In this document: piece by piece, positions 11,396-22,017 of the stretch
Layout of the letters: every line of letters begins with the position of its first letter
Numbering within the stretch: the first letter of the stretch is position 1
Assembly (NCBI GenBank): GCA_025617375.2
Contig: JAMYGW020000013.1
Coordinates: forward strand, 372,001-436,000
Length of the DNA: 64,000 bases
Source: Acarospora socialis
Lineage: Eukaryota > Ascomycota > Lecanoromycetes > Acarosporales > Acarosporaceae
Direction: 5' to 3'
Made by a program: the position numbers and the translations under genes
The notes under the pieces: generated by a model
The model's input: only the letters and a program-made list of their open reading frames with translations
What the model was told of the DNA's origin: nothing
Databases searched by the model: none

Positions 11396-12590
11396 TTTGT
11401 AGGAAGCGAGGATGGGAAAGAGTGAGGAATGTGCTGCATTGACTTGTAGAATTTGGATGCTGGTGACTTTGAATCGTTTACGCCAGGTAGTTGATGTCAA
11501 TTGAAATTTCGTGAGGAATCCACAACGTCACGTGCTCTACTACATAACCTTTACCCAAAGAACGGAGGACATTGATGCTGAATTTGATGGCAGAGTAAAG
11601 CACGAATAAGATTCTGCTTGAGGTCGAATGGGTTTGGTGCCTTTGAACAGCACTTGACTACTCTATCATCCTGAATCGCTCTTTGGTTTCTATACGTTTT
11701 GAGTCCAAAATTGCCGCCTTAATGTACTAACGGGTACGACAACAAGAGGCCAATAAGCCCACCATCACTTTTCATGATCGGATGTGTGCGACATAAGGTA
11801 TCTCATGGATGGGTCCATGTTCCTGGATAGACTTTGTAGTTGCTTGAAGGCGAGGGATTAGGTTCGCGAGTGTGCCTTATGGAGAATGATTGATTGTGTC
11901 AATCAAAGGACCGTGGTCGGCAGCAAGAGGCCAACAGCGACTAGATTACATGCTTCCTTGCGACATGACGATTGCAATGCTCCTCCTGACGCCACTTTAG
12001 AGCCGATGTTGCAACGAAGCGCTATTTGATTGACCACGCTGGCAAGGAAACTTAGAGGTAGCTGGCAGAAAAAGCTCTAATGAAATAACGCCTTGAAGTA
12101 GAAACACCCCCTGTATAGCTGTAGGGAAGGTATTGCACGTGATATCGCCGTCCAGCAGTCCAGATGGTCACAATTGCCCATGAGCCGCTTTTGCCCTCGA
12201 ATGTGCGCAACAGATGAGCAGCAACTCCAGCCGCAATGAAAGATATCAACAGAAACGACGCAGGACAGAGAAGCGAACACCAGCGCATGCCACCGAGATA
12301 AGTATATGCTCCGTAACATTCGATGCAAAAGTGGGAATCGTCGCGATATGCTCTGAACACAAGCCAGCCAAAGGATCCTTCCGTACCTTCGCACAACGAC
12401 CAGGAAGGGACAGACTACCCCCACACCACCCTATTCCTGTGCACTGTACCAATCCGGCAAGGATAGGCTCGATATGCACACATCACAGATAAGAGGGTAA
12501 AACAAGAAAACCGGTGCGCCTGTAGCAATGCGCCTGCGCTACCAGTCATCATACATCACGCCACCAGGCAGTGGTAAGGCTCTACATGAC
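11396..12590. other. Intergenic region between mS45 and WHI3
   Basis: Holds the promoter of mS45 (minus strand) and the 3' side of the WHI3 homologue. A TCACGTG site lies near 11528-11534. Overlapping frames at 12052-12492 on both strands show no domain and I do not call them. Confidence 0.5.
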
Positions 12591-14447
12591 TCAGCGTCCG
12601 AGCATGTAGTCCGGCAAGCCGCCAGCCACACCGTTCCAGGAACTGCCTAGTCCGCCGAACGCGGGTCCAGTTGCCACGGATTGTCCTTTTAGGACGTTCA
12701 TCCCGCCGCTTGTCGTCCCCAGGTGGCCATTCCCGACAGAGCCGCCCAATAATCCACCATTGACAGAACTGACGACATCCATCCCCGCCTTGTGAGGACC
12801 CGCACTCGTTCCAAGACCCGGAGGAGCTGCGAGCCCTGGTGGCGGACCACTCGCGGTAGCGAAGGGCTGGTTGGCGGAAGCGCCGATTCCGGTGAAGCCT
12901 AACATCGGGCCTTGTGGAGACATCGGTGCTGATGGGACCATACCGCCCGGCTGTCCGGTTCGAACGCCAAGCGGGTTCTTCGAGAAGCTCAGGCGGATCC
13001 CTCCCTTGACACTGTTGTGGAGTGGATGCCCGTACAATTCGTTGAGTGCTTTGGTGGCGAACGACACATCCTCAAACTCGACGAAGCACATCGGTCCGTT
13101 TTGCTTGGTCCTAAAACACAGGCGTTTGTAGCCCCGCTGCTTGGAGAACATCGCCTTGAGTTCATCCTCGGAAGTGTCAATCGGAAGATTGCCGACGTAG
13201 AGCGTGTTGCACGGCGGGTTTTGATCTGCAGGGTTGACAGGGGGGTAGTTATGGCGCTGATAATGTTGGTTAGCCATCTGATAGCTCGCATTGGGTCCGA
13301 GGTTGCCGATGCCAGTCGAAGACATCGCGGAAATAGGCGGCTGCATGGATGCAGTCGACCTCGGCGACGCCAAGCCTTGCATCGGTGGGGAAGTGACGCT
13401 ATTTGTGGTGAGCGAGAGACCAGCGAAGCGCGATACCGGGAGCTGCGGGTTTGTCGTGCGTCGTGGCATCTGCCCGGACAAGCCATTCTTGGCGTATGCC
13501 ACAGGGTCCTTTAGCAATTCTCCGGTTTCGTCGTCGACGGCATCTTCCCCAATGACGGCTTTGCCCGACATCCGTAGCCTCTCAGGCATTGGGTTACCGC
13601 CGATCGGCGATTGGGGCGAAAAGAGGTTGTGGAAATGAGAGTTGCCGTCTGGGGCGGGGAAATCGCTGTTGGTCAAGCTCGAGCCACTGCTCAGTGACAG
13701 TGCCCCGGCAGGAGGCGAAATTCGCTCCATGCTCTGAAAAGTTCCATTGAAACGCGAGGATTGGCGGACATTCTGCCCACCGACCGAGCCTAGTGATGTA
13801 CTCGAGCCTGGGACGCCGCGGCTGGTCGCGTTATCGAAAGTATTTCGCCTCGTGCTGAACGGACCACTGCCTGGTCCATGCAGAATCTCGACCACCATGT
13901 TTGCGTCATTCGTCGTGTTCGGTCTCCCATTGAGCATGGATCTTGCATCTTGTGCGGCACCGGGCGTGCGAAAGCGCGCGATGGCAGAAAGAAATCCATT
14001 ATCATCCGCGACGTCGTTCGGAACGAATTCGGCATCAACGAAGTCCTTGGCAAAGAGGAGCATGCTCCTGAGCGCTTCGTGGCTCGTATTTCGAGGGAGC
14101 TTCCTCAGAAGGATTGCTGAGAAAGTTGACGCACTCGCTCCCACGCCGCCTCTTTCCGGACTTACCGACAATGGCGTTGGCGGGCTCTGCTTGTCGAAAG
14201 GACTCCGGTGGCTCCTCGGCGACATGGCGTAGGATTGCCCCGCACTAACCGCTTGTTGCGAGTGAGAGCCGGATGCGGCGTAAACTTCGGCCGTCATCGT
14301 ATGCGGACAGGGAGCAGATGTCTTGTAATCGGCGGCAAGGCGGGGCGGAGAGGAGGTTGACGAAGCAGACGACGCTCGAGTGAATTGGCTGCTCGACGCC
14401 GAATTCACGCTAATCGGTTCGATTTGCCCACTTGGGCCCCCAGCCAT
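12591..14447 (-). CDS. whi3: WHI3-like RNA-binding protein
   Basis: Single long exon, 618 residues, ATG at 14447. It is a mostly disordered Ser/Pro/Asn/Gly-rich protein with an RRM-like segment near residues 108-190 ([22 protein letters not shown]) and a well conserved C-terminal RRM near 412-496: [66 protein letters not shown]. That RRM text is diagnostic of the Whi3/Whi4 family. Known role: binds GCAU-containing mRNAs such as G1 cyclin transcripts, sequesters them in condensates and controls cell size, nuclear-cycle asynchrony and polarity. The C-terminal tail after the RRM is Gly/Pro-rich and ends DYMLGR. Upstream lies an unusually long gene-free stretch, so extra 5' exons (coding or not) are possible. 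Confidence 0.92.
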   Translation of the reverse strand: MAGGPSGQIEPISVNSASSSQFTRASSASSTSSPPRLAADYKTSAPCPHTMTAEVYAASGSHSQQAVSAGQSYAMSPRSHRSPFDKQSPPTPLSVSPERGGVGASASTFSAILLRKLPRNTSHEALRSMLLFAKDFVDAEFVPNDVADDNGFLSAIARFRTPGAAQDARSMLNGRPNTTNDANMVVEILHGPGSGPFSTRRNTFDNATSRGVPGSSTSLGSVGGQNVRQSSRFNGTFQSMERISPPAGALSLSSGSSLTNSDFPAPDGNSHFHNLFSPQSPIGGNPMPERLRMSGKAVIGEDAVDDETGELLKDPVAYAKNGLSGQMPRRTTNPQLPVSRFAGLSLTTNSVTSPPMQGLASPRSTASMQPPISAMSSTGIGNLGPNASYQMANQHYQRHNYPPVNPADQNPPCNTLYVGNLPIDTSEDELKAMFSKQRGYKRLCFRTKQNGPMCFVEFEDVSFATKALNELYGHPLHNSVKGGIRLSFSKNPLGVRTGQPGGMVPSAPMSPQGPMLGFTGIGASANQPFATASGPPPGLAAPPGLGTSAGPHKAGMDVVSSVNGGLLGGSVGNGHLGTTSGGMNVLKGQSVATGPAFGGLGSSWNGVAGGLPDYMLGR

Positions 14448-14958
14448 CCCTCCAGGCGAGAACGAAACCAGGTGACCTCAACCTTGCGAGATGGTTCCGA
14501 TTCCGAGGCGGGACAAGGAAGCGCAAGGACACCGGTAAGAGGCGCAAGGAGTAGAGACGTCTTGATTAACTTCGGGAAAACCTTCTTGTGTGAGTACCGC
14601 CACAAGGTAGGAGACTGCGTCCGAATCGCAAGGGGCTTGAATGAGTCGGTATCAAGAACGTGTTGTGAGAGGATTTGGTTGAGTTATTTCATGCCCAGGT
14701 TGAGGTACGTGCCGTGCCGTGCTTGTTGGGGGCAGAAGCCGGGGACCCCTCCACATGCGCGAACACGACCAACTTGCGCGTCTTTGCCAATTTGGCAATT
14801 GTCAGATCTCGATCGAGTCACAACCGGGGGCGTTGGAAAGAGTCGGAGTGGTGTGGGTTTTCGCGACTCGAGGCGCCTGGATAGGTATGTGTTCGAAGAT
14901 GTCGACGACAGGAAGCGCAGGAGAAGCAGGAAGACTTGACTGGGGGGGTACAGGTGGT

Positions 14959-15090
14959 GTAAGTAAGGTAGGTAGGTAAGACTTTGAAATGCGACCGGAA
15001 GTCTGCGCGCTGGTGGTTGTAAGTTAAAGTAAGTTAAAAGTAAGGTGGATAAGGTAGGCAGGCAGTAGGTAGGGTAAGTAAGTTAAGTGC
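14959..15090. repeat. Degenerate GTAAGT/GGTAGG short tandem repeat
   Basis: About 130 bases in which units of GTAAG, GGTAG and GTTAAAGTAAG recur, interrupted by unrelated bases. It lies about 500-640 bases upstream of the WHI3 start. The plus strand repeatedly spells the 5' splice consensus GTAAGT; on the transcribed (minus) strand it reads as ACTTAC/CTACC. Confidence 0.7.
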
Positions 15091-16444
15091 GGCAGGTCTT
15101 GGTAGAGTACTTACCTACGTCCACATACAACTACCTTAAGATGTCCAGTAGATAAGCGGCGATTGTAGTGCGCGCAAGAGAGCTTCCCTGGTCGTGTTCT
15201 GAGAGGTTACGGGGACGAACTGCTGAGAAAGTTTACGGATAGTCTTGACCTTCAGAGACAATCCGACGCGCGACGACGAAGGCTGTCAGGTTTGCGCCGG
15301 TGCTTGTAATGGAATGAGAACTGAAGAGAAACGGACAGACGGCGAACGCGACAAGGCGTCCACGGTGACTGCCTTGTCCAAGGTAAGTTGGGAACTCTCC
15401 GGAATGGTGTGAGGGGGAGAAAGAAGGGAGGACAGGCGTCAACGGGGCCTATGCGATGCGGCTAAAGTATCTGCACTCCAATCGGCGCATGGGGGATGAA
15501 AAGAAAAGGAAACTGACGGAAAAAGAAAAGAGGAGGGAGGAAAGGAGAAGGAAAGGAATGGAGAGATGTTGAGTGGCAGGTAAGCAAGATGGGATGCCCT
15601 GACTGTGCCATACGAGTAGTCTAGGTAGGTATTCCTCTCCAAGGTATGATAAGGGCTTTGTCGGTCACGGTCACGGTCATGGTCACGATTACTCGCATGT
15701 CTACTTGGAATCTGTACCTTGCGAGGCCCTGAAAGTAGCCTAAACCGTCGAAATATTCCGTACAGCAAGCTTCGTTCTGTTTGTTGGTTCGTGCCTAAGG
15801 TTGGTTGGTGCGTGTCTGGTACGAGTACGAGTAGCAGTGGTTGAGAATCGGTAGGGTAGTCGATACCTTAGGTGTGGCTGAGTGTACTCTAGATATTTCT
15901 CACATCTCCAGTACCGGTGAGACTGTTGCTCAATCTACATGAAACCTGCTTCACGTATTGTGTTGCCGGCAGAAAGCAATCCATTATGCACTTTCATTTC
16001 CTCTTCTCTTCTTGATATCATGATGAGTTGATGGGTGACCGATTTGCCGACTGCAGATGGGAGTGCAGCAACTGTGCATGCAGAAGTCGAAGCGCAGAAA
16101 GTACCTAATGCCTTTCCCATTGGTCGATGCTCAACCGCCAGCCTTACCTTCAGGTAACCTTGTCTCACTTGACTTTCCCAGTCTCGAGTCTATTGCGAAG
16201 GTGTACGAACTACCCGTCTCAAACGGCTGTCAACAGTTCGTGGGAAGGTACAAAGTACTCCGCACTCGTAACATGTGAGTGCTGGAAGGTAGCAGTTCCT
16301 GTGAACGTAAGGTAAGTACGGCTACTGAGAGCGCACCATGAAGCACTCTTTCTCCCCAACACCAAAGATGCTGATGCCAATGCCCCTTCTGAGATGCACA
16401 TATGAGCCTTCACGTCATGGAGTGTATAACTACCTACCTATACC

Positions 16445-16454
16445 TACCTAGGTA
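16445..16454. repeat. Dispersed palindrome TACCTAGGTA
   Basis: Perfect 10-base palindrome inside a longer CTACCTACC run (16429-16455). Member of the motif family described in the findings. Confidence 0.8.
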
Positions 16455-18367
16455 TACAGTAAGATGATATGATCCATAAGGTAGGTAGCGTTCCGCCACC
16501 TCTCCAGCACCCCGGCTCCCCAAATCGTCACTCGTCACAGGGGCTTGAAGAACTAAAGATCCGGCAAATCTCAACGACGATTGTCCTTGACCAATTGGAA
16601 GTCGTCCCTTCCATCCAGCCCAGCCAAGCCGGTTCCACCATGACAGCAGTTTTGCCCCTTCAGGCTTCACCACCTCAGCTGGACTTGGTGTCGTGTTCCT
16701 ACACGTACACATACACTATACGTCCGAGTAACTTGAGTGAGGCTACCGGTATGGTAACTTTCCAGGTCCGAAGTCGTGGAAAATGCTAAATCACGAGATC
16801 GGGGTGAGGGGCACTGGGGCAGCGGGACGACCGATTAAGCTTCCACGCCAGGCCGTGCTCAAACCCGACCGAGAAGGAGAGACGTCGAAGAGGTAAGGTA
16901 CAGATACCTAGGTAGTTATAAGTTACCTCAGTTATTATTGTGGAGAAAAGTTACCGTATTACCGTAAGTGAGGAAAGAGAGCCAACGCGCAACCGATGGT
17001 TCGTCCATGTGCCTTACTCTTATCGACTGGAGTCATGTAGCCATCGAGATTCTATTGTAATGGTTGTATTTAAGATGTCAGACCTTCGAAAGCAGCTAAG
17101 GTGGGGGAATGCAAGTGTTTTGGCGGAACGTCACCATTCAGTCGGTTACCATCCGGTCTATAATAGATGGAGATCGACGATCAGCTGTCTACCTACACAG
17201 TACACATAGGTGCTTGTAGAGTACCTAAGGTAGGTAGTACATGTGCCTTAGAGCCGCCCGCGAGTCTCGGAGAGTTTTACCCAGTCCGATACGTTTCAGT
17301 GGGTAGGTACCTAAGGTATAGGGTTCCTTATCAATTTCACCAGCTAAAGTATATGCGCCATTTTCATGTTCGGTAACACAAACAGCACTGGGCAGTGCTT
17401 TCAATGCCTGTCTGCTGAAACGTATGTCGAGTGTGTCAGATAGAGTAAAGTGACAATGGTTTCATGAGGGTCCTCCCTGCGTGGCAATGTTGGTCAGGAG
17501 ATATCCCGTCTGTATCTGAGATGAGGTGACTTGATCTGCCGTTGAAAAGGCCTGGCTGTTGTTGCCGTTTCCCTTCTGTAGGCACCCTAGACGGAGATCC
17601 CCAGGCTACACCAGATCCTCTTGGCTTGTGACCTGTCACTTGATGCCTCTCCTGCACAGCAATGCGAGACACCGTAGGAAGCGCGGAGGTCTTGTACGAT
17701 ACGAATACCTTATGATCCCTCGGCATTTATATGTCCACTGATACGCAACAAGCACATCTCATGAGTTCCTGAATGGATGTACCCTATGCACCGAGATAAT
17801 GTAAATTGGCCGTCCGACAGCTGCGTGGTACCCGATGTTAGGACCACAAGTGACTCCCTCTCCGATTTGGGAGGCACTCAAGTTGCCGTTGAGCTATCCT
17901 CATCCACTCGTATGCAGCGCTCTTAGGGTCATTGCGGCGCGGTAGCATTTCTAGTTCTAGTCCGTGACGCGAAACACAAGAGCAGTCCTGGTAGCTTGCA
18001 CGACCCTTTCCTCACGCTATGAAAGGTAAGCTCACAACAATTTCGGGCCCCTGCCAATGTTACCAAGGTAATATCCCTCTCCAAATTGCCTATACAGGTA
18101 TAATCTCATGCGGAGCCTGAAGACGTAGAAGCGTGACCGGCTCTCTGAGCTTTGGCTACCGTTCAAGCGCAAAACCCTCAGCCTCGAAATTGAAGCCGTC
18201 TGTGGAATAATTATAGTCGTTGTTCAGTAACCCGTACTCCATGCTTCACTTCTGATTCTGGGAAGGTCTGAAAATGCGGACCCGATGTCGGATACAGATG
18301 AGGTTCCGTTCCGTCTCGTTCAATGAGCATATACACATGCAGCATTCGTGGCAGCGTGCCATACCCC

Positions 18368-19028
18368 TCAGAAATCCTGCACGCCTGTTTCTCCCTCCAA
18401 TCCTGTTGGTTTCTGTCCTTTCTCGACCCCTGCCCCATCTAGAACCCATTCGGGCTCCTCCTCCGCAAAGTACCTCTCCTCCTCCTCTCGTTCCTCGATG
18501 CCTCGATCATCATAGGTCTCATTATCATCGACAGTCGTGTACTGAAAGTCTACATCCTCACCTCTCACGAATCGTTGCTCCATCGCGTCGCGCCATCTCC
18601 TCTTCCCATCTTCTTTATTCAAAGGTATCTCATCCGGATCCTCCGCAATAATCTCTCCGTTAGGGCCACGGTTGTAAGTCGGAGCAAGAGAGCTGTCAGA
18701 GTTCGTTAATGCTTCCATTTTGGCCTCGAACCGCCAGAGATCAGCCTCGAGCACACCGGAGTAACCCTTGGAGCGGCCTTCGGATTCACGTTCAGTGGGA
18801 GTCTGGAACCGCCTGATCGTTCTATCGTATAACAATGGCGCTTGGCAAAATCTCAGCGCACAACGTCTATGAATTTGAAGCAGTTGGCAGACCTGCGAGC
18901 TCAAGCGAGGGTGAAAAGTATTCAGGGTGAGTGTCTAGATAGCATTTCCGTCGGTTCTTGATCCGTATACGCTGGAGCATTGTTGTGGCCTTTGGAGAGC
19001 GCGCCGACATGGGTGTGTACTCCGCCAT
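18368..19028 (-). CDS. CCDC97-like (DUF2052) protein
   Basis: Two exons on the minus strand (18893-19028, 18368-18840; intron 18841-18892) give 202 residues. The family core is plain: RIRIKNRRKCYLDTHPEYFSPSLELA joined across the intron to PLLYDRTIRRFQTPTERESEGRSKGYSGVLEADLWRFEAKMEAL. The C-terminus is acidic (EEREEEERYFAEEEPEWVLDG). Human CCDC97 has been found with the SF3B/U2 snRNP machinery; a similar role here is inference only. The start is uncertain, since in-frame ATGs also lie at 19091, 19082 and 19010; 19028 (MAEYTPM) is a compromise. It is divergent from the PABS-domain gene next door. Confidence 0.82.
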
Positions 19029-19457
19029 AGCAGGAACATTTGGGCCTCCTGACGTGGATTCGGGCAGATGCACGTTTCCCATGTTACACATCAGTCTGTT
19101 CCCGGAGTATTAATCTCGTACTGCACGGTCGGCGAACGTTGAGTGTATGTGAGAGTTGTAAGAGTTGACTAATCACGTTCTCGTACCTTAGGACGTGCGC
19201 TAGCTTATGTAACTGTAGGTACGTACCGCAACCTCCAAACGGGAGATCAACTTGGCTGATAGTCCGTCCCTGAACAACGCAGTAGTATCTTGCACCTGAT
19301 GTCTTCTGCTCTCCGAGCTGAGAAGGATCATGACTAGCAAGGCGACAGGCGGAAAAGCACACAAGCTGTAGAGGACTTCTAAGAAGATTGGTCATTTCCG
19401 GCTCAAGTCGACAACTCAACCGTTAGTGGTAGCGTCGTCAAGTCCGGCGTTCTTGGT
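19029..19457. promoter_or_regulatory. Divergent upstream region
   Basis: About 430 bases between the divergent CCDC97-like and PABS-domain genes. No specific site recognised. Confidence 0.45.
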
Positions 19458-21273
19458 ATGGATCGAAGAGCACATGGTGGAGGCCGAGATGCCCGTATGG
19501 TGCGTGACAAGGTTTCCAAGTCAGTATGGGAAGCGGCTCTGCTTCTTGTACTTGCTGCTACCTACTCGCCTGTGTCACAGCTAAATCTGTCTCCGGTTTA
19601 TGGCGCGATACCTGCGTCGATATATCACCAGTATCTGACGCTGGCAGCCATCTCGGCGGCAATAATGGCAAAGACTGTGCTTCCGAGATGCATACTTGTC
19701 AACAAGGCCCAGTTGACTCCATTCCTGGCGTTCTCGATACCAACGATCCAGTTCTTTTTGTTCCAGCAAAGCTCTCGAATGGGCGCTGCTTACGGACCCT
19801 TGGTGACTGAAGCTCTAACCTACTTTCCGCTTGTGTTCCTATCTATCTGTCGTGCGGGGACCCTGTTCGACCTGTTAGATCTCAGGCAGCTTGGTGAACC
19901 GATCCGATCTGCTGGGCCCAGTATCCTCTCATATGTCATTTTCAGTGGAGCACAGAAAGTTTCCACATGGGTACTGAAGAGGACGATCGGTTATAGTCTT
20001 CTGTTGACCCGCTCAGGCTTAATGTTCGTGCTAGGCTCTCTCTATGCCCTAATGCTACCATCTAGAATGACTGTCCTTGCTATACTTCCGTTATTACACT
20101 CTGCTTTCTTCAACGTTCACATACCACTTGTGCATACAACCGGACTACTAAATACGACCCTGCATGCGAACGACTACAGCTTGGTAGCCCGCCAAGAATC
20201 TTTGACCGGATATATCTCTGTTATAGACAATATCCGTGACGGCTTCCGGGTGATGCGCTGCGATCACAGCCTGCTAGGAGGAGAATGGCTGCACATACCG
20301 GCGAGTGTTGAGACTGGGTTACGGGAACCAATATATGCTGTTTTTGCAATGTTGGAGGCTGTAAGACTTGTGCAGCCGGTGGACAGGGAGGAAGGGCAGA
20401 CTCTTACAGACAGCCAGAAGAGCGCTTTGGTTATGTATGTCCGCCCATAACCCCTTTTCGGAATTGTGTTAGTTGCTCATGGAACTGTAACAGTGGGTTA
20501 GGCATTGGTACGACACCGTCAGCCCTCATGGCTCATGGCATTAACACGACGGTTGTTGAAATCGATCCCGTTGTGTACGACTTCGCTGTCACGTATTTCG
20601 GACTAGCTCAAAACCATGTCTCCGTCATTGAGGACGCTACGACGTATGTAGAGACAGCCCAACAACCCGGGCATCAACGGGAACATTACGATTACATTAT
20701 ACACGACGTTTTCACTGGCGGCGCTGAACCTGCCGCCCTGTTTACTACCGACTTCCTTGAAGGGCTATCGCATCTACTGAAGCCAGATGGTGTTATCGCC
20801 ATAGTAAGCCAACCCCTTCGGCGAGGCATTCCCCTGATATGGTACTGAACCACACCTAGAATTACGCAGGCGATCTCTTGCTCCCCTCGGCCAGCATTGT
20901 GCTAAACACGATTGAGTCTGTCTTCCCCACCTGTCGCATCTTCCGCGAGGCCGCGCCACTGTCATTGCTGACGTCCGATGTGCGGCACGACTTTACCAAT
21001 GTCGTGGTCTTCTGCACCAAGAAATCTGGTTCATTCGAATTCAGGAGACCTATCGAAGCGGATTACCTGGGCAGTGGAGCCAGATTGTCCTACCTCCTCC
21101 CCCAGCACGAGATTGACGGCCTCATGTTCAAGAGACGAGGAGGCGATGTCAATGTCGGTCCTATGGAGAAAGACCAGATGCACCTGTTGGATCAATGGCA
21201 AAGGCAAAGTGCGGTGGGGCATTGGGAGATTATGCGGACAGTATTGCCACATGTCATTTGGGAAAACTGGTAA
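19458..21273 (+). CDS. Membrane-anchored spermidine-synthase-like (PABS domain) protein
   Basis: Three exons (19458-20434, 20494-20803, 20860-21273) give 566 residues. The first ~230 residues hold several hydrophobic segments (e.g. AALLLVLAATYS, LTLAAISAAIMAKTVL, FLAFSIPTIQFFLF, SGLMFVLGSLYALML), so a membrane domain is predicted. A Rossmann-type methyltransferase/PABS fold follows: SVIDNIRDGFRVMRCDHSLLGGEW, then GLGIGTTPSALMAHG (nucleotide-binding glycines, split by an intron), VVEIDPVVYDFA (acidic ribose-binding residue) and YDYIIHDVFTGGAEPAALFTTDF. True aminopropyltransferases carry a D-S-x-D-P-x-G-P type stretch at that last position; here it is DVFTGGAEP, so polyamine synthesis is doubtful. 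This layout resembles the membrane-fused spermidine-synthase-like proteins common in bacteria and fungi, whose substrate is unknown to me. Confidence 0.85.
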
Positions 21274-22017
21274 GTGAGAGTACTTTCATCCTCGCCTGGA
21301 ATATCAACGAATTGTCGAGTTGGTGGGCCTCCTGGATTATGTATCCATCTTCAACCATTTCATAAGCGATCAAAAAACCACAGCTCAGGACAAACGGAAT
21401 ACCTAGCAAGCGTAGGCCAGTCGACAGTAAAGCGGCTGGAAATCTGTCCAAGAGCATAAATAGCCAATGATTAGCATAGACTGTGATATCTCCAGGGTGG
21501 TGCCGTAAAGCGGTGGCCAAATTTCCGCGATCCATGCTTGCTGCAGCATGTGGAAATCAAGAAATGCACGACGTACAGGAGTATGTATACAGCATCGTCG
21601 CATCCAGTGTAACAGTTGGGTATATTCTGTCAAGTCATCCCACGTATTAAATGTGACCTCCTCCAATGCCAGCGGGCTGGAACGTGACTTCAGATGCCAG
21701 ATAACTGAGGCGGCGACATCCATCCTGAAAGTTCCAGAATCGAATTGATCACCTCTTCTGCCCCGGGCCGCAACGCGTTCACCGAGCGAGAGGTAAATTA
21801 CATACAGTACGAATAACTTACTCATACCTTGCGTGCATCAACCTGAAAGTACCAGGTATCTCAACATTAACACATGCATGCAAGCTTCCTCTCCTCAGTC
21901 TAGACACACGTTTGTTGGGGTAACCATGAAGGTGAGCATTGCTCTACACCTTTGAGAATCGCATACAAAAAGTCCTCCGGGCTGGCCCACGAGCGGGAGC
22001 TCGTACAGGAAGGGGTG
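21274..22017. other. Intergenic region with unassigned minus-strand frames
   Basis: About 740 bases between the PABS gene and SSK1. Two overlapping minus-strand frames occur, 21403-21825 (140 codons) and 21254-21535 (93 codons, hydrophobic in its middle, and running a few bases into the PABS stop). Neither shows a known family, and I could not build a convincing spliced gene from them. The promoter of SSK1 must be here. The SSK1 frame is open upstream to 21952 but without an ATG. Confidence 0.4.

Larger units (their letters stand above)
14448..18367. other. 3.9-kb gene-free region upstream of WHI3
   Basis: Lies between the WHI3 start (minus) and the CCDC97-like stop (minus). Open frames here are short and lack domains. 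The region holds a run of GTAAGT/GGTAGG units at 14959-15090, several dispersed TACCTAGGTA-type palindromes (16445-16454, 16905-16914) and TACCTAAGGTA sites (17222-17232, 17308-17318). It may contain the long 5' UTR and regulatory DNA of WHI3. Confidence 0.5.

Noticed and set aside
19458-21273. Calling this gene a true spermidine synthase
   Set aside because: The catalytic D-S-x-D-P-x-G-P type stretch is missing and a membrane domain is present, so only the fold name is justified.
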